Assembly: GCF_900149685.1 (NCBI RefSeq)
Contig: NZ_LT702999.1
Coordinates: 1,054,001 to 1,118,000 of the forward strand
Direction of reading: 5' to 3'
DNA length: 64,000 bases
From: Erythrobacter sp. Alg231-14
GTDB taxonomy: Bacteria; Pseudomonadota; Alphaproteobacteria; Sphingomonadales; Sphingomonadaceae
Both the position numbers and the translations under genes were made by a program. Below, piece by piece: positions 1-10,700 of this stretch (its first letter is position 1; every line of letters begins with the position of its first letter). The notes beneath the pieces were generated by a model, which was given only the letters and a program-made list of their open reading frames with translations, searched no databases and had not been told where the DNA came from.

Positions 1-1149
1 CAACATCGCGGGGTCGCTGGTCACACGTTCAGACGGCTTCACACTATCGAGCAGTCCGGCACGAATTTTGACTTTGAGGATACGGACGACCGCTTCGTCC
101 AACCGGTCAAGATCAAGCTCGCCCGACTTCGCATCGGCCAAAAGATTGTCATAAAGGCCGCGCCAACTGTCCGGCGCCATATACATATCCAACCCCGCAT
201 CGAGCGCCGCCACGCAATCGGTGACGGTGCATCCGGGGATTTCGCCGTGGCCGTTCCAATCGCCGATTACGAAACCTTCAAAGCCCAACTCATCGCGCAA
301 TTCGTCATGCAACAGCTCTCTATAGCCATGCATTTTTCGGCCATTCACACTGGAAAAACTGGCCATGACGATCTGCACATCGGCATCGATAGCCGGCGCG
401 TATCCGGCACCATGCAATTCCAACAATTCATCGAGGTCGCCTTGCGTGTCACCTTTGTCGATCCCCAATTGGGTCCCACCATCACCAATAAAGTGCTTGG
501 CCGTTGCGATCACATTTTCGCCGAGCAAAAAACCGTCCGCATCGGAAGAACCCTGAAGCCCCTCCACCATCGCGGCCGAATAGCGGGCAACGATTTGGGG
601 ATCTTCGGAGTAACTTTCATAAGTCCGCCCCCAACGATCATCGCGGGCAACCGCCAATGTCGGGGCAAAAGTCCAATCCAAACCGGTTGAACGAATTTCA
701 CGTGCAGTGACCTGTGCGATCCGACCGATCAAATCCGGATCGTTCGCTGCGCCCAACCCGATATTGTGCGGGAAGATTGTTGCCGACTGCAGGTTGTTGT
801 GCCCATGAACGGCATCAGTGCCCCACAGCAATGGAATTCCCACGCCGCCATCGGATGTGTCAGTGGAAGCTTCCCAATATTCATTGGCAAGCGCGATCCA
901 CGCCTCGGGACTGGCAGTCTTTCCGCCGCCCGGTGCCGAATTACCACCGTTGAGAACGGAGCCCAGATTGTATTCCATCGCCTCTTGGGGCGTCACTGCG
1001 GAAATATCGGCTTGAATGATCTGCCCGACTTTTTCTTCTAAAGTCATCTTGCCCAAAACTTCGAGCGCGCGCTCCTCCACCGGGTCCGGTGTGAGTGCAC
1101 AGGACGCCAACGGGGCAATCAACAGCATTGCGGCAAAAGCACGGATCAT
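1..1149 (-). CDS. Glycoside hydrolase family 3 exo-beta-glucanase / beta-glucosidase, lipoprotein (3' end outside window)
   Basis: The minus frame is open from the ATG at 1149 to the window edge, giving the first 383 residues. A signal peptide ends in a lipobox-like LASC, so this is probably a lipoprotein. Early residues read TLEEKVGQIIQAD, and later ones WGTDAVHGHNN, ATAKHFIGDG and VIGDWNGHGE, which are typical of GH3 exo-1,3/1,4-beta-glucanases. The Asp of GDW (about residue 297) is the expected nucleophile. The family removes glucose from beta-glucan ends, so it would finish what the GH16 enzyme starts. The start codon overlaps the stop of the GH16 gene (ATGA), which suggests translational coupling. 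The C-terminal (alpha/beta)6 domain lies outside the window. Confidence 0.9.
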   Translation of the reverse strand, partial: MIRAFAAMLLIAPLASCALTPDPVEERALEVLGKMTLEEKVGQIIQADISAVTPQEAMEYNLGSVLNGGNSAPGGGKTASPEAWIALANEYWEASTDTSDGGVGIPLLWGTDAVHGHNNLQSATIFPHNIGLGAANDPDLIGRIAQVTAREIRSTGLDWTFAPTLAVARDDRWGRTYESYSEDPQIVARYSAAMVEGLQGSSDADGFLLGENVIATAKHFIGDGGTQLGIDKGDTQGDLDELLELHGAGYAPAIDADVQIVMASFSSVNGRKMHGYRELLHDELRDELGFEGFVIGDWNGHGEIPGCTVTDCVAALDAGLDMYMAPDSWRGLYDNLLADAKSGELDLDRLDEAVVRILKVKIRAGLLDSVKPSERVTSDPAML

Positions 1150-2153
1150 TCTTGGCCTCGTGTATTGGTGCGTGTATCGGCTGGCGCAGCCGGTTGGTAG
1201 ACGCGAACGTAATCAACTTCCATTCGCGCAGGAAACGCCTCGGCTTCGACGCCGCGTTGCCCACCCCAGCTGCCGCCAACAGCAATATTTAGGAGCAAAT
1301 GTTGTGGCCGATCAAAGGGCCAGCGCGAACGTTTTGTGCTCTCTTTATTGAACAGAAATTTGGGTCGATCGTCGACGCCAAAAACCATGAAATCTGCGGT
1401 CCAAAGCAATTGGTATTTGTGCATCGCATCGCATGCATCGGGCAATTCATGCTCGGTCGTCATTTGCGTACCGCGTGAGAAATTGAACGCCGTTGTGTGT
1501 ATTGAATGATGGATCACGCCAGGCTCAAAACCCACATGTTCCATAATGTCGATTTCGCCGCCGGCGGGCCATTCTATGTCGGGGTCCGAAGGCAGCATCC
1601 ATATCGCCGGCCATGTTCCCACACCACAGGGCAGCTTGGCGCGCACCTCGAAAAACCCGTAGGTCCAGTCGCCCAACCCTTTGGTGATTAGCCGGGCCGA
1701 ACTGTATTCCTGCTCACCCCAATCGGGATACACGCTGGGATCAAGCTCTTCTTCGTGGGCTTCAATGATCAGATTACCGTCTTCGACACGCGCGTTCTTT
1801 TCGCGGTCGGCGGAGTAATACTGCTTCTCGTTGTTGAACCAGCCTTGTTCATTACGGAACGTATCATAGGCCCAACGTTCGGGATCAGGCAGGCCTGGAT
1901 TGTCAAATTCATCCGACCAAACAAGCTCATAACCAGCGGGAATGTTGGTCGCAACACGATCAGGCGTTGCTGGTGCCGCATCATCAGCGACGCTTGCGCT
2001 TGCCTGTGAAGGTGTGCCGGTTTGCGCACTTGGCCCCGCATCCGTTGATTCAACAGCCGCGGCATCCTGCGCGCTCGCCGCGCTCATCGCACCATTCAAT
2101 GCAAAAGCAACCAAAGCCGCCGAAACAACACAAACGCCAATTGTCCTAATCAT
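1146..2153 (-). CDS. Glycoside hydrolase family 16 endo-beta-glucanase (laminarinase-like)
   Basis: This is a 335-residue exported enzyme with a signal peptide (about residues 1-28, ending SAASA) and an acidic, Ala-rich linker to about residue 70. A GH16 jelly-roll domain follows. The catalytic signature GEIDIMEH lies at 199-206, with E200 as nucleophile, D202 and E205 as acid/base. Other family markers are WSDEFD (79-84), the WPAIWMLP segment and the C-terminal YVRVYQ. GH16 enzymes with this signature cut internal beta-1,3 (or mixed) glucan bonds; laminarin is the likeliest substrate given the GH3 and TBDR neighbours. Its stop overlaps the GH3 start. The gap to the upstream TBDR gene holds an intercistronic hairpin. 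Confidence 0.92.
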   Translation of the reverse strand: MIRTIGVCVVSAALVAFALNGAMSAASAQDAAAVESTDAGPSAQTGTPSQASASVADDAAPATPDRVATNIPAGYELVWSDEFDNPGLPDPERWAYDTFRNEQGWFNNEKQYYSADREKNARVEDGNLIIEAHEEELDPSVYPDWGEQEYSSARLITKGLGDWTYGFFEVRAKLPCGVGTWPAIWMLPSDPDIEWPAGGEIDIMEHVGFEPGVIHHSIHTTAFNFSRGTQMTTEHELPDACDAMHKYQLLWTADFMVFGVDDRPKFLFNKESTKRSRWPFDRPQHLLLNIAVGGSWGGQRGVEAEAFPARMEVDYVRVYQPAAPADTRTNTRGQE

Positions 2154-2191
2154 AGCTCACGCAACCCCATTTTGAACTGACCAAAGATGCA

Positions 2192-2221
2192 TTGGCCTCC
2201 CGCCCCTCAACGGGAGGCCAA
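2192..2221 (-). terminator. Intercistronic hairpin between TBDR and GH16 genes
   Basis: An 11-bp perfect inverted repeat (TTGGCCTCCCG / CGGGAGGCCAA) with an 8-nt loop lies between the TBDR stop and the GH16 start. On the minus strand it is not followed by a strong T-run. It may therefore be a partial terminator or mRNA-stabilising hairpin that uncouples receptor and enzyme expression, rather than a full terminator. Confidence 0.6.
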
Positions 2222-2242
2222 TACATCAGGGAGTACCCGCGC

Positions 2243-5026
2243 TTAGAATTTGGCGCGGATACGAGCTCCATAAGTCCGCGGACGGGTGAAGAACCGCGTG
2301 TTGTCAAATTGAGTGATGATGATCGCCGCTTCGTGCACGGCATTGGTGATGTTGTTAGCGTACGCCTCTACGCGATACTTGCCCTCATCATCCAATGTCC
2401 AACCAGCACCGATATCCATGGTGAAATACCCATCGATCCGGTCAAGCAGACGACCATTGGTCACCTCGGTACCAACGCCAGCCGCATCGAATTCCTGACT
2501 GTTGAAAATCGTGTGGAATTGCGACGAACGATAACCCATCGAAATCACGTAATCGAGCTGACCCGATGGCAACTCGAAGACCTGCGAAATCTGTCCGTTG
2601 AGCTGCAAGCGCGGCACACGTGGAAGACGGCTGCCGGCGATCGAACGGTTGACGGCGTTCGCTGCGTCCACATCAGGTTGGAAACGGAAATCTGGGATCT
2701 CTTGCGATTCCAAGATCTTAGCTTCGATGTACAGAGCCGAGAAGTCGATCGACAGATTGCCCGGCAGGTCCAACCCACCGTCCAATTGCAGACCGTAAAT
2801 TTCGGAGTCCGCCGCGTTGAAGCTGAACGAAACAACCAGATCGGTGTTCGTGCCGCCCGGAATTTCTAGAACGGTTCCGCCAAACGTGTTGGTGAAATCA
2901 ATCGCTGTTTGAACGCTCAACAAACCGGTGAACACCTGATCGCTGTAATCGTTGTAGAACAAGGAAGCGTTCAAACGGGCACCGACATTACCAATGTCGA
3001 ACTCGTTCTTACTGCCGATTTCGTAGAGGATCACCGATTCCGTGCCGTATGTTGGCGCCGGACCAAGATCACCGAGGTTGTCGTTGAAGCCGCCTGATTT
3101 GTGACCGTTTGCGATCAACGCATAAACAAGGTTGTCAGGAGTGACGTCCAATTCTGCGCGGAAACGCCAATCAACAAAGCTATCTTTAAAGCTGCCTTGT
3201 TGTTGGAAGATTTGACCACCGAAGGGCACCGAGAAGGTGAACTGTGTGGTGTTGGCAAAGCCGTTACACGTCAGACCATCGTTGGAGTTTGTGTCGAGAC
3301 ACGGAACACCGTTTGGAACATCGTCAAAGTGACCTTCGACCGGACCTGCACCCAAAATGGCGCCCAAGTTATCCCGCGCACCAAACGCTGCAATGCCATC
3401 AAGATGGAATGCAAATGCTTCGGCATTGGAAATGTCGCCGCTGCCGTCTGTGTCTGGGTTAAAGATTGTGCGGCCGCGGGCAGCAAATTCGAACCCTTCG
3501 GTACCGGCGCGCACACCAAGGCAACAGTTAAAGTTGTTGTCACCCAAAGCCAGGCCGTAACGTGCGGCTACACCGGAGCGTTCTTTGCTGTCTTCGGTGT
3601 ATCGGATACCACCGGTAAGCCGGAAACCATCGGCCACTTCATATGTCGCATCAGCAAACAGGCCGTAGGAATCAGTATCAACAGTGGTGTTGAATTCGAT
3701 GCCTTGGAAAAACGGCGAACGGTCACCGGTAGAGCCCAGGAATGCGAATTGATCTTCGCGAATATAGACGCCGCCGACGCTCCAGATGAAGTCACCATCG
3801 GTGTCGAAAATGCGCAGTTCCTGGAAGTGCGAACGTGAATCCGTGATCGAACGGAAACGCGAGAAGTTGTCGAGCGATTCCTCAAGGATAATCGCTGGAT
3901 CGACACCCGGCGCGCTGCCATCCAATGGAATGCCCGAAAGCCGGTCAATAACGCCGGGGAAATTAGGCGTCAGCGGCGTAGTCGCTTCGTAATCAACATC
4001 AACGTCGCGGTAGCTGCCGGTGTATTCGATTTGGAAATCGCCCGCATCATAAGTGATGTGCGCACGAATACCCCAATGATCACTGTCGAGGACAGGCGTG
4101 ATGCCGCGTGCGATAACATCGCGCGGATCGCCGATACCGATTTCGCTAAGCGGAACATCGCGCCCTTCGATCTCACCGATCTCTTCTGCAACGCCAAGCG
4201 GCAATGCGAAGTTGGAACCAGTGTAGCCGGTGCCGGTTTCGCGGATATATTCACCAGCCAGCAAAACGGAGAGCCGGTCAGTTGGCTCCCAAAGGATTTG
4301 CGCCCGGCCAGCGTAGTTTTCCTCTGATTCGGCAACGCCAATCCCCTGAACCGGGCCGACATTGTCGTAATAGCTACCGTGCTCCAGATACAGACCGGAG
4401 AAACGCACAGCGACCGTGTCGCTCAATGGAATGTTCAATGTTCCGCGCAGCGAGAAATGATCAAAATTGCCATATTCCGCTTCGACCGAACCATCAAAGC
4501 CGCCGAGGCCGGGACGAATGGTGATCGCATTGATCGAACCTGCGGTGGCGTTGCGGCCACGCAATGTCCCCTGCGGACCGACATTCACCTCTACACGGGC
4601 AATATCGAAGAATGCCGAACCAATGCCAGCGGGTCGTGGAATGTTCACACCATCAAAATGGAACGCCGCAGCCGGATCGCCGATTTCGGTGTTGTTGGTG
4701 CTACCGATGCCGCGGATGAAGACCTCAACATTGGGACCATTGTTGGCAACCGAAAGACCAGGAATGCTCTCTTGCAGATCGGTGACGTTTTGAACGCCAA
4801 TGGCGCGAAGGTCTTCGCCGGTGATTGCGAAGGCCGTACCCGCGAAATCTTGCAATGATTGTTCGCGACGATCCGCGGTAACAACGATTGCATTGTCGGA
4901 TGCTACCTCATCCGCCGCTGCTTCGTTGGCCGGTGCCTGTTCGTCTTGATCTTGTGCGTATAGAGGCTGCGTTAAGCCGAAGCTTGCGACGCCCGCCAAA
5001 AGAATAGTGCGCGTAGAAATCATCAT
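2243..5026 (-). CDS. TonB-dependent outer-membrane receptor (probable beta-glucan oligosaccharide uptake)
   Basis: This 927-residue protein has a signal peptide ending at PLYAQ (about residue 25). It is followed by an acidic stretch and a TonB-box-like AIVVTADRREQS, a plug domain with the usual SIPGL, FIRGIG and RVEVNVGPQGTLRGRNATAG motifs, and a 22-strand barrel ending in Phe (RIRAKF). The family imports large substrates across the outer membrane using TonB energy. Substrate assignment is inferred from the GH3 and GH16 genes downstream on the same strand and the LacI operators upstream. ATG codons at 5026 and 5023 both follow the Shine-Dalgarno GGGGAGAGA (5035-5027); either may be used. Confidence 0.93.
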   Translation of the reverse strand: MMISTRTILLAGVASFGLTQPLYAQDQDEQAPANEAAADEVASDNAIVVTADRREQSLQDFAGTAFAITGEDLRAIGVQNVTDLQESIPGLSVANNGPNVEVFIRGIGSTNNTEIGDPAAAFHFDGVNIPRPAGIGSAFFDIARVEVNVGPQGTLRGRNATAGSINAITIRPGLGGFDGSVEAEYGNFDHFSLRGTLNIPLSDTVAVRFSGLYLEHGSYYDNVGPVQGIGVAESEENYAGRAQILWEPTDRLSVLLAGEYIRETGTGYTGSNFALPLGVAEEIGEIEGRDVPLSEIGIGDPRDVIARGITPVLDSDHWGIRAHITYDAGDFQIEYTGSYRDVDVDYEATTPLTPNFPGVIDRLSGIPLDGSAPGVDPAIILEESLDNFSRFRSITDSRSHFQELRIFDTDGDFIWSVGGVYIREDQFAFLGSTGDRSPFFQGIEFNTTVDTDSYGLFADATYEVADGFRLTGGIRYTEDSKERSGVAARYGLALGDNNFNCCLGVRAGTEGFEFAARGRTIFNPDTDGSGDISNAEAFAFHLDGIAAFGARDNLGAILGAGPVEGHFDDVPNGVPCLDTNSNDGLTCNGFANTTQFTFSVPFGGQIFQQQGSFKDSFVDWRFRAELDVTPDNLVYALIANGHKSGGFNDNLGDLGPAPTYGTESVILYEIGSKNEFDIGNVGARLNASLFYNDYSDQVFTGLLSVQTAIDFTNTFGGTVLEIPGGTNTDLVVSFSFNAADSEIYGLQLDGGLDLPGNLSIDFSALYIEAKILESQEIPDFRFQPDVDAANAVNRSIAGSRLPRVPRLQLNGQISQVFELPSGQLDYVISMGYRSSQFHTIFNSQEFDAAGVGTEVTNGRLLDRIDGYFTMDIGAGWTLDDEGKYRVEAYANNITNAVHEAAIIITQFDNTRFFTRPRTYGARIRAKF

Positions 5027-5081
5027 TCTCTCCCCTGAGTCCGCGTTTCACGAATCTCTTACCGGGAGGTATAACTACAAT

Positions 5082-5118
5082 TTGTGAACGATCACAACAG
5101 AAAAGTGAACGATCACAA
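5082..5118. promoter_or_regulatory. Two tandem palindromic operators in the TBDR-lacI divergent promoter
   Basis: TTGTGAACGATCACAA (5082-5097) and AAGTGAACGATCACAA (5103-5118) share the core GTGAACGATCAC. Their centres are 21 bp apart, about two helical turns, so the sites lie on one face of the DNA. They sit between the TBDR start and the divergent LacI-type gene. They are probably bound by that regulator; binding itself is inferred. Confidence 0.8.
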
Positions 5119-5206
5119 TTTTGTTGGTGATGTTGGGATTTTTCGGTAGACCGTAATCGAGGGTAAGAGACAGGCGAACTGGGCCTGTCCAATAGAGGGG
5201 TTAATC

Positions 5207-6265
5207 TTGGCGAGCCATTCGCGAAAAAAGTCAGCGACAATGCGCGATGTGGCCTCGGTTGCGGGGGTCTCACATCAGACCGTTTCGCGCGTGATCAACA
5301 ATTCCCCCAATGTAAAAAAGGAATTGCGCGATAAGGTGCAGATGGCCATCGACGATCTTGGCTATGTTCCTAATATCGCCGCGCGCCGGATGGGGGGAAA
5401 TCGCTCCTATCTCATTCTGGCTATCAATGATCGCGCCCGAACGTTGGACAATTGGAACGTCGGTCGCGGCAATGACTGGGTCGATCAAATGTTGTTCGGC
5501 GGCATGATGGAATGCGAGAAAAACGGATTCCGCCTTATTTTTGAATTGGTCGACACCGAAGACCCTGCGGCCTCAAAACAATTGGCGCGGGCGATTGCAT
5601 CTCTGCGACCGGATGGCGTCATCTTGACCCCGCCCCATTCTGAAAATCAGGATTTGGCCGATTTGCTTTCGGCCAACGGAACCGCTTTCGCGCGGCTTGG
5701 TTCGTCCAACAAAGATGACGGCATCAATATCGCGATGGATGATAAGGCCGCTGCGCGTGCCGCAACGCAAAGCGTCCTTGAATTGAATCATCGCAAGGTC
5801 GCATTTGTCGCCGGCAGCAGCGAGTATCTTGCGTCTGTCGATCGGCTTGAGGGTTATAGAGAAGCCATGGCCGAAGCGGGCGCCGCCATCCACCCAGATT
5901 GGGAACAACCCGGTGATTTCAGTTTCGAAAGCGGGACGAAAGCGGCCGCCAATTTGTTCAATTGCAAAGACAGGCCAACCGCGGTCATTGCAAGCAACGA
6001 TGAGATGGCCTTTGCCCTTCTCCACGAGGCCGCAGAATTTGGGATCGCTGTTCCAGAGGAATTGTCGATCATCAGCTTTGATGACACACCCGGCGTACGG
6101 TTCAGCGTTCCGCCGTTGACCGCCATTCGTCAGCCGATTTCTGCGATGGCGCAGCGCGCAGCAAGTGAACTAATGAACGAAGAAACAGTGGCGCAAACGA
6201 CGGCTCAAATCACCCTGCCGTTTGAATTGATTGTTCGGGGGAGCACGGGACCTGTCCCACGGTGA
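5207..6265 (+). CDS. LacI-family transcriptional regulator
   Basis: This 352-residue regulator has an N-terminal helix-turn-helix (TMRDVASVAGVSHQTVSRVIN, about 11-31), a hinge helix and YVPN at the linker. A periplasmic-binding-protein-like sensor domain ends in the usual FDDTP and PPLTAIRQP segments. The TTG at 5207 is preferred because GAGGGG lies 6-11 nt upstream; an ATG 11 codons in would leave the HTH intact but has no comparable site. It diverges from the TBDR, and the twin palindromes in the gap are its likely operators. By family behaviour it would repress the locus until an oligosaccharide binds. It overlaps the downstream transporter by four bases (GTGA). Confidence 0.93.
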   Translation: MASHSRKKSATMRDVASVAGVSHQTVSRVINNSPNVKKELRDKVQMAIDDLGYVPNIAARRMGGNRSYLILAINDRARTLDNWNVGRGNDWVDQMLFGGMMECEKNGFRLIFELVDTEDPAASKQLARAIASLRPDGVILTPPHSENQDLADLLSANGTAFARLGSSNKDDGINIAMDDKAAARAATQSVLELNHRKVAFVAGSSEYLASVDRLEGYREAMAEAGAAIHPDWEQPGDFSFESGTKAAANLFNCKDRPTAVIASNDEMAFALLHEAAEFGIAVPEELSIISFDDTPGVRFSVPPLTAIRQPISAMAQRAASELMNEETVAQTTAQITLPFELIVRGSTGPVPR

Positions 6266-7548
6266 CCTCAGCGAAACGATCGCTGTTCCCAGCCCATTTC
6301 GTTCTATCATACGGAACAGCAAATGCCGGCGCATCGATCGCCTACGTTCCACTATTGGTGCTCATCCTCCCGCTTAAGGCGGAAATCATCAGCCCAGACA
6401 ACAAACTCCAATTGTTAAGCTTGGCGCTCTTGATCGGAGCCATTGCCGCAAGTGTATCAAACATCATTGCAGGCTGGATCAGCGACCGCATGTTCGCGCG
6501 GATCGGCAGTCGGATCCCTCAAATCGCGATCGGCCTCGTGGCGATATTGCTGTCCTATGCTGTGTTCGCAAAGGCCAACTCAGCGATCGGATTGATTGGT
6601 GCGGTCGTTCTCTTTCAATTCTGTCTCAATTCCCTGTTTTCTCCACTCGGCACCCTATTGGCAGACAAAGTGCCTCACCATGCGAAGGGTCGTATGTCGG
6701 CGGTTCTCAATTTGGGTTTTCCTATCGGAACCTTGGCGATCGCATTTTTGAGCTTGTCGTTCTTTGACACGGAGAACGCTCGATTGCTGGCCTTGGGAAC
6801 AATCGTGTTCGTCTGCATCGTTCCTTTGATCTTTTCAGCGCGATCGTTGCCCGATCTGACGGTCCCTGCTCCGCCCGCCAAATCCGCTCCTGACGCAATC
6901 TCGGACAACGACGGACTTGGCGTCGCGATCAGCCCGGCAAGTGGCGACCCCATGTCACGAAGATCGGATTTGGCTTTGGCCTGGTTCGCCCGGTTTGCCG
7001 TGCAATTGTCTGGCGCCGTGATTTTTGGTTATATCCTGTATTTCCTGCAAGATGTCCTCTCGCAATCGAGCAACATTGGACCAGACACAGCCGATCAAGC
7101 TTTGGCGCAGTTGACGGTAACGGCAACGCCGATTGCCATTATCATGGGCTTGTCGGCAGGCTACGTCTCGGACAGGTTGAACGCGCGCAAAGCGTTCATG
7201 ATGATTGCTGCTTTGGCTGTGGCGCTTTCATTGATGATGATGATCCATTGGCCATCATGGACATCAATCTACGTCGCCTATGTCGTGTTTTCCGCTGGAT
7301 TGACCGCCTATCTCACAATCGACGCAGCGGCCGTCACGCAATTGATTGAACAATCCACCGATAAAGCACGAACCCTTGGCGTGATGAACCTCACCAACAC
7401 TTTGCCAGCCATAATGGCCCCCAGCCTCGCCTTGATCCTCAACTCAAGCGCGATGTCTCAATCCGTGCTCATCCCGCTTCTGCAATGCGCGGCGGTCTTA
7501 GCCCTAGTGGGCGCGTTTGCAGTCGGTCGAATGCGATTGGTTCGATAG
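6262..7548 (+). CDS. MFS transporter, probable sugar importer
   Basis: The gene encodes 428 residues with about 12 hydrophobic segments. The cytoplasmic loop motif GWISDRMFARIGSR lies between helices 2 and 3, and a related GYVSDRLNARKAF is in the second half, giving the two-fold MFS pattern. The GTG start overlaps the stop of the LacI-type gene, so the two are cotranscribed. In PUL-like loci of proteobacteria such a transporter takes up the mono- or disaccharides freed in the periplasm. Glucose or laminaribiose is likely here, but this rests on context only. Confidence 0.88.
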   Translation: MTSAKRSLFPAHFVLSYGTANAGASIAYVPLLVLILPLKAEIISPDNKLQLLSLALLIGAIAASVSNIIAGWISDRMFARIGSRIPQIAIGLVAILLSYAVFAKANSAIGLIGAVVLFQFCLNSLFSPLGTLLADKVPHHAKGRMSAVLNLGFPIGTLAIAFLSLSFFDTENARLLALGTIVFVCIVPLIFSARSLPDLTVPAPPAKSAPDAISDNDGLGVAISPASGDPMSRRSDLALAWFARFAVQLSGAVIFGYILYFLQDVLSQSSNIGPDTADQALAQLTVTATPIAIIMGLSAGYVSDRLNARKAFMMIAALAVALSLMMMIHWPSWTSIYVAYVVFSAGLTAYLTIDAAAVTQLIEQSTDKARTLGVMNLTNTLPAIMAPSLALILNSSAMSQSVLIPLLQCAAVLALVGAFAVGRMRLVR

Positions 7549-7702
7549 CGACGCGCTGCGTTTAGGGATTCACCTGCGGACCCTTTGCAATCCGACAACG
7601 CCATTTGTTGCCGGCGGATCAGCCTTGTCTGCATTCGCATGGCCAAGCGCCAAGACAACCCGGCGCCAGTTGCGAACATCAAACGGAAAACAGTCAAACG
7701 AA

Positions 7703-7736
7703 ATCGGGCCACACCTCGCAGGAGATGTGGCCCGAT
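7703..7736 (-). terminator. Terminator hairpin downstream of the autotransporter gene
   Basis: An 11-bp perfect inverted repeat (ATCGGGCCACA / TGTGGCCCGAT) with a 12-nt loop is followed on the minus strand by TTTCGTTT. It lies 50 bp past the autotransporter stop. On the plus strand, after the MFS gene, the T-run is lacking. The rest of 7549-7785 shows no gene. Confidence 0.65.
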
Positions 7737-7785
7737 CGTTGTATGTTGCCGCTCTGCTTAAGAACGGGTCGATGAAGTGTGCGGA

Positions 7786-10700
7786 TCAGAAGCCGATCGT
7801 AATCCGCACGACACCGGCGTGATCTTGCGCATTGTCGCCATAGACACCGTCATAAGACAGTCCAATCGAACTGCTGTCGGAAAGCTTCAAGCTCGCTTCG
7901 GCTTGCAAGAAGCCTGCGCTACGAGACTGTGGTGCTCCGGCGACGATGAACGAGTTGCCAACGTCGAAGTTCGCGGTCCCTGTCGATTCCAGATCGCCAA
8001 GACCATGCTGATAACCGGCATTTGTGCGCAATTGGAAAGCGCTCGCTTCGTCGGTCGCAAACCGCAGACCCACGGTCGCATTGCCCGAATTGCTGATGTC
8101 TTCTGCAAACCGAAGCGCTGCAGCTCCACCCGCTTCGCCGAATGCATCGGTTGATGCTTCGCCGAATGTGAACCCAACGTATGGCTCCACCAGACCGCTG
8201 TTCATTTCGATTGGATAGCCCGCTTCGACAAAGCCGAATGTGACCGATCCATCATAATTCGCACTCAGCGTATCAGAGAATGTGCTGAAGGCGACGTTGC
8301 GAAGGGATGAAACTTCGCTCGACCCGTAACCGCCGCCTGCGCGCAAACGCAAACCGCCGAGATCGACGCCGACATAGCCAAGAATGTTCAGCGTCTCGAC
8401 CGATCCGGTGCCCGGATTGGTGCTGCCGCTTCCTGCGCGTGGATCCAGATCAAAGTCTGTGTCGGAATAGCTAACCGCAACACCAAGGCTAGTGCCTTCG
8501 GCTACAGCGACGTCCGCGCCCAGCAAAATGCCGAAGCCATCGCGTGATAGGCCTGTCGCATTGCCATTGCCGTCTGTATCACCGGTCGATCCCCAAGCTT
8601 GGCCCCAAATGTGGCCGCCTTCGTTGTAGGACAGGTGGTTCAACACCGCGTTACGAACCAGACGCTGATCTTCGAGCATAACTGTTCGTGCAGACGGATG
8701 CGCCTCACCCGACAACTGATCAAACGCATCGCGTGCAGTCGCTGCATCGAGGTTGATGATCAGGTTTGTGAGATCACCAGTCCGCTGTGTCTGAAGCGCA
8801 TTACCAACCGCGACTTGGTTTGCCGTTTGGCCAACCGCGCCGAAATCGACATCGTTTCTGGTGAGGTTGAGGAACACAGAATTGTCACCGTACGACAAGC
8901 TTGCATCGAGGAATGCTAGGTTGGTCGTTACGTCGTCAAACTGACCGCTCACTCCGCCATCGGCAGTCAAAATCGTGTAATTGGTCGTGAAGTTGAAGAG
9001 TGTACTTCCGGCCAAGACATTGACTGTCCCACCGTCGATAGTCGCAGCGCCAGTGGCCGCCAACAAGTCAGAAGAGCCATCGGGCTCAACTTCGACTTCG
9101 AACACAGAGCCCGCGGCGAAGGAGACGTCACCGGCGACATTCAACGTGCCGATGCTGTTTCCGGGCGCCAATGTCCCTGTGACAACGATGCCGCCCAATG
9201 AACCGTCACCGCCAAGCGAACCGCCCGCATTCACCGCTACGGTAGATGCGAGGCTACCGTTGATGACCAACAGGCCGCCATCAACAACCGTATCACCGGT
9301 GTAAGTGTGATCACCGACCAACACCAAAGTGCCGCTGTCGAGTTTGTTCAACCCGCCATCGCCGCCAATTGGTGAGGAAATTGTTGCCGTTACGCCGGGA
9401 TCAACCCGAACCGCGGTGGACGCATCGGTGATTGTCAGCGCGCCCGTACCCGCTGCAATTTCATATCCATCGGTGATGAATTGAAGCCCTGTGAACGTGA
9501 TCGCATCATCAACAGTGACCGTACCGGAAGCACCGGCAAAGACCGCGAAGAGGTCGTTCCAATCGGCGTTGAATGCGCCGTTGGCATCGGTCCAGTTGGT
9601 GTCTGTAAGGTTCCAGCTGCCGCTGCCGCCATCGATTGTATCATCGCCAGCGGAATCAGAACCATCCCAGAATTGAATATCGGGAATAGCGCGCGAAACA
9701 ATCAAGTTCACCTGACCGCCAACCGACGTTTGGATGGCGCCTTGGTCGGTGGAGAATCCGGTTGGCATTGAATTGACAGTCAATCCATTATCAGTGAGCC
9801 CGCCCGTGTAGTTGATCAGGCGATACACACCGATGCCGAAGTCACCAATGTTGCTTGCATTGAGCAGGCCATCCAATGTGAGGTCGCCATTGACCTCAAT
9901 CAGATCGCTAGTCGAGGCGTCTTCAGGAGAGCCCAGATCAAATGCCAAGATCGAGGTGTCCGAAAGCGTCAAATCACCGGTAGTGAGTGTCCCTGCAACA
10001 CCAGCTCCTGCTGGAGTGATCGTCGAGTTGCCAGCTATCGTTACGGCTTCAGAAATCGTGCCTGTTCCCGACAGAGTACCGCCGCCCGTAATCAGAGTGG
10101 CGCTGGTCAGAGAACCGTTAAGCACCAACGTACCGCCGGTGACCGTGGTGGCCCCCGTGTAGGTATTCGCACCAGTGAGAATCAGCGTTCCTATGTCGAG
10201 TTGGTTCAGGCCGCCTGCACCGCCAATCGCAGATGCGATCGTGGCAGTTAGACCTGGATCGACACGAACATTGGTTTCCGCTTCCGTGATTGTCAGGCCG
10301 CCCGTGCCATCTGTGATGGTGTACCCATCGGTGATGAATTGGAGACCAGTGAATGTAATCGCATCGTCAACCGTCACCGTTCCAGCAGTTCCGCCAAAGA
10401 CAGCGAAATTGTCGTTCCAAGCGTCGTTGCGATCACCGGCTGCGTTGGTCCAATTTGTGGTGGTGAGGTTCCAGCTACCGGCTCCACCATCAATCGCGCC
10501 GTTCTGATCGGTTTCAGCACCATCGAAGAATTGGATATCGTCGATCGGAACCGCAGACGAGATGACCAAGTTAATGCGGTTGGCAACGGCCGTCTGAATT
10601 TCCGCCTGATCAGCGGTAAAGCCCATCGGCAATGGCCCAACTTCTAAGCCGTTGTCCGTTAGAGTGCCGCCATAGGCGATGAGATTGTACACCCCTAGGC

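Noticed and set aside
2192..3838. Plus-strand ORFs of 225 and 245 codons opposite the first TonB-dependent receptor
   Set aside because: The receptor reads through on the minus strand with all family motifs; the plus frames have no recognisable domain.
9300..10700. Repeated DNA blocks that might suggest a CRISPR array or transposon repeats
   Set aside because: The repeats are in the coding frame of the autotransporter passenger modules, are long and diverged, and have no regular spacers.
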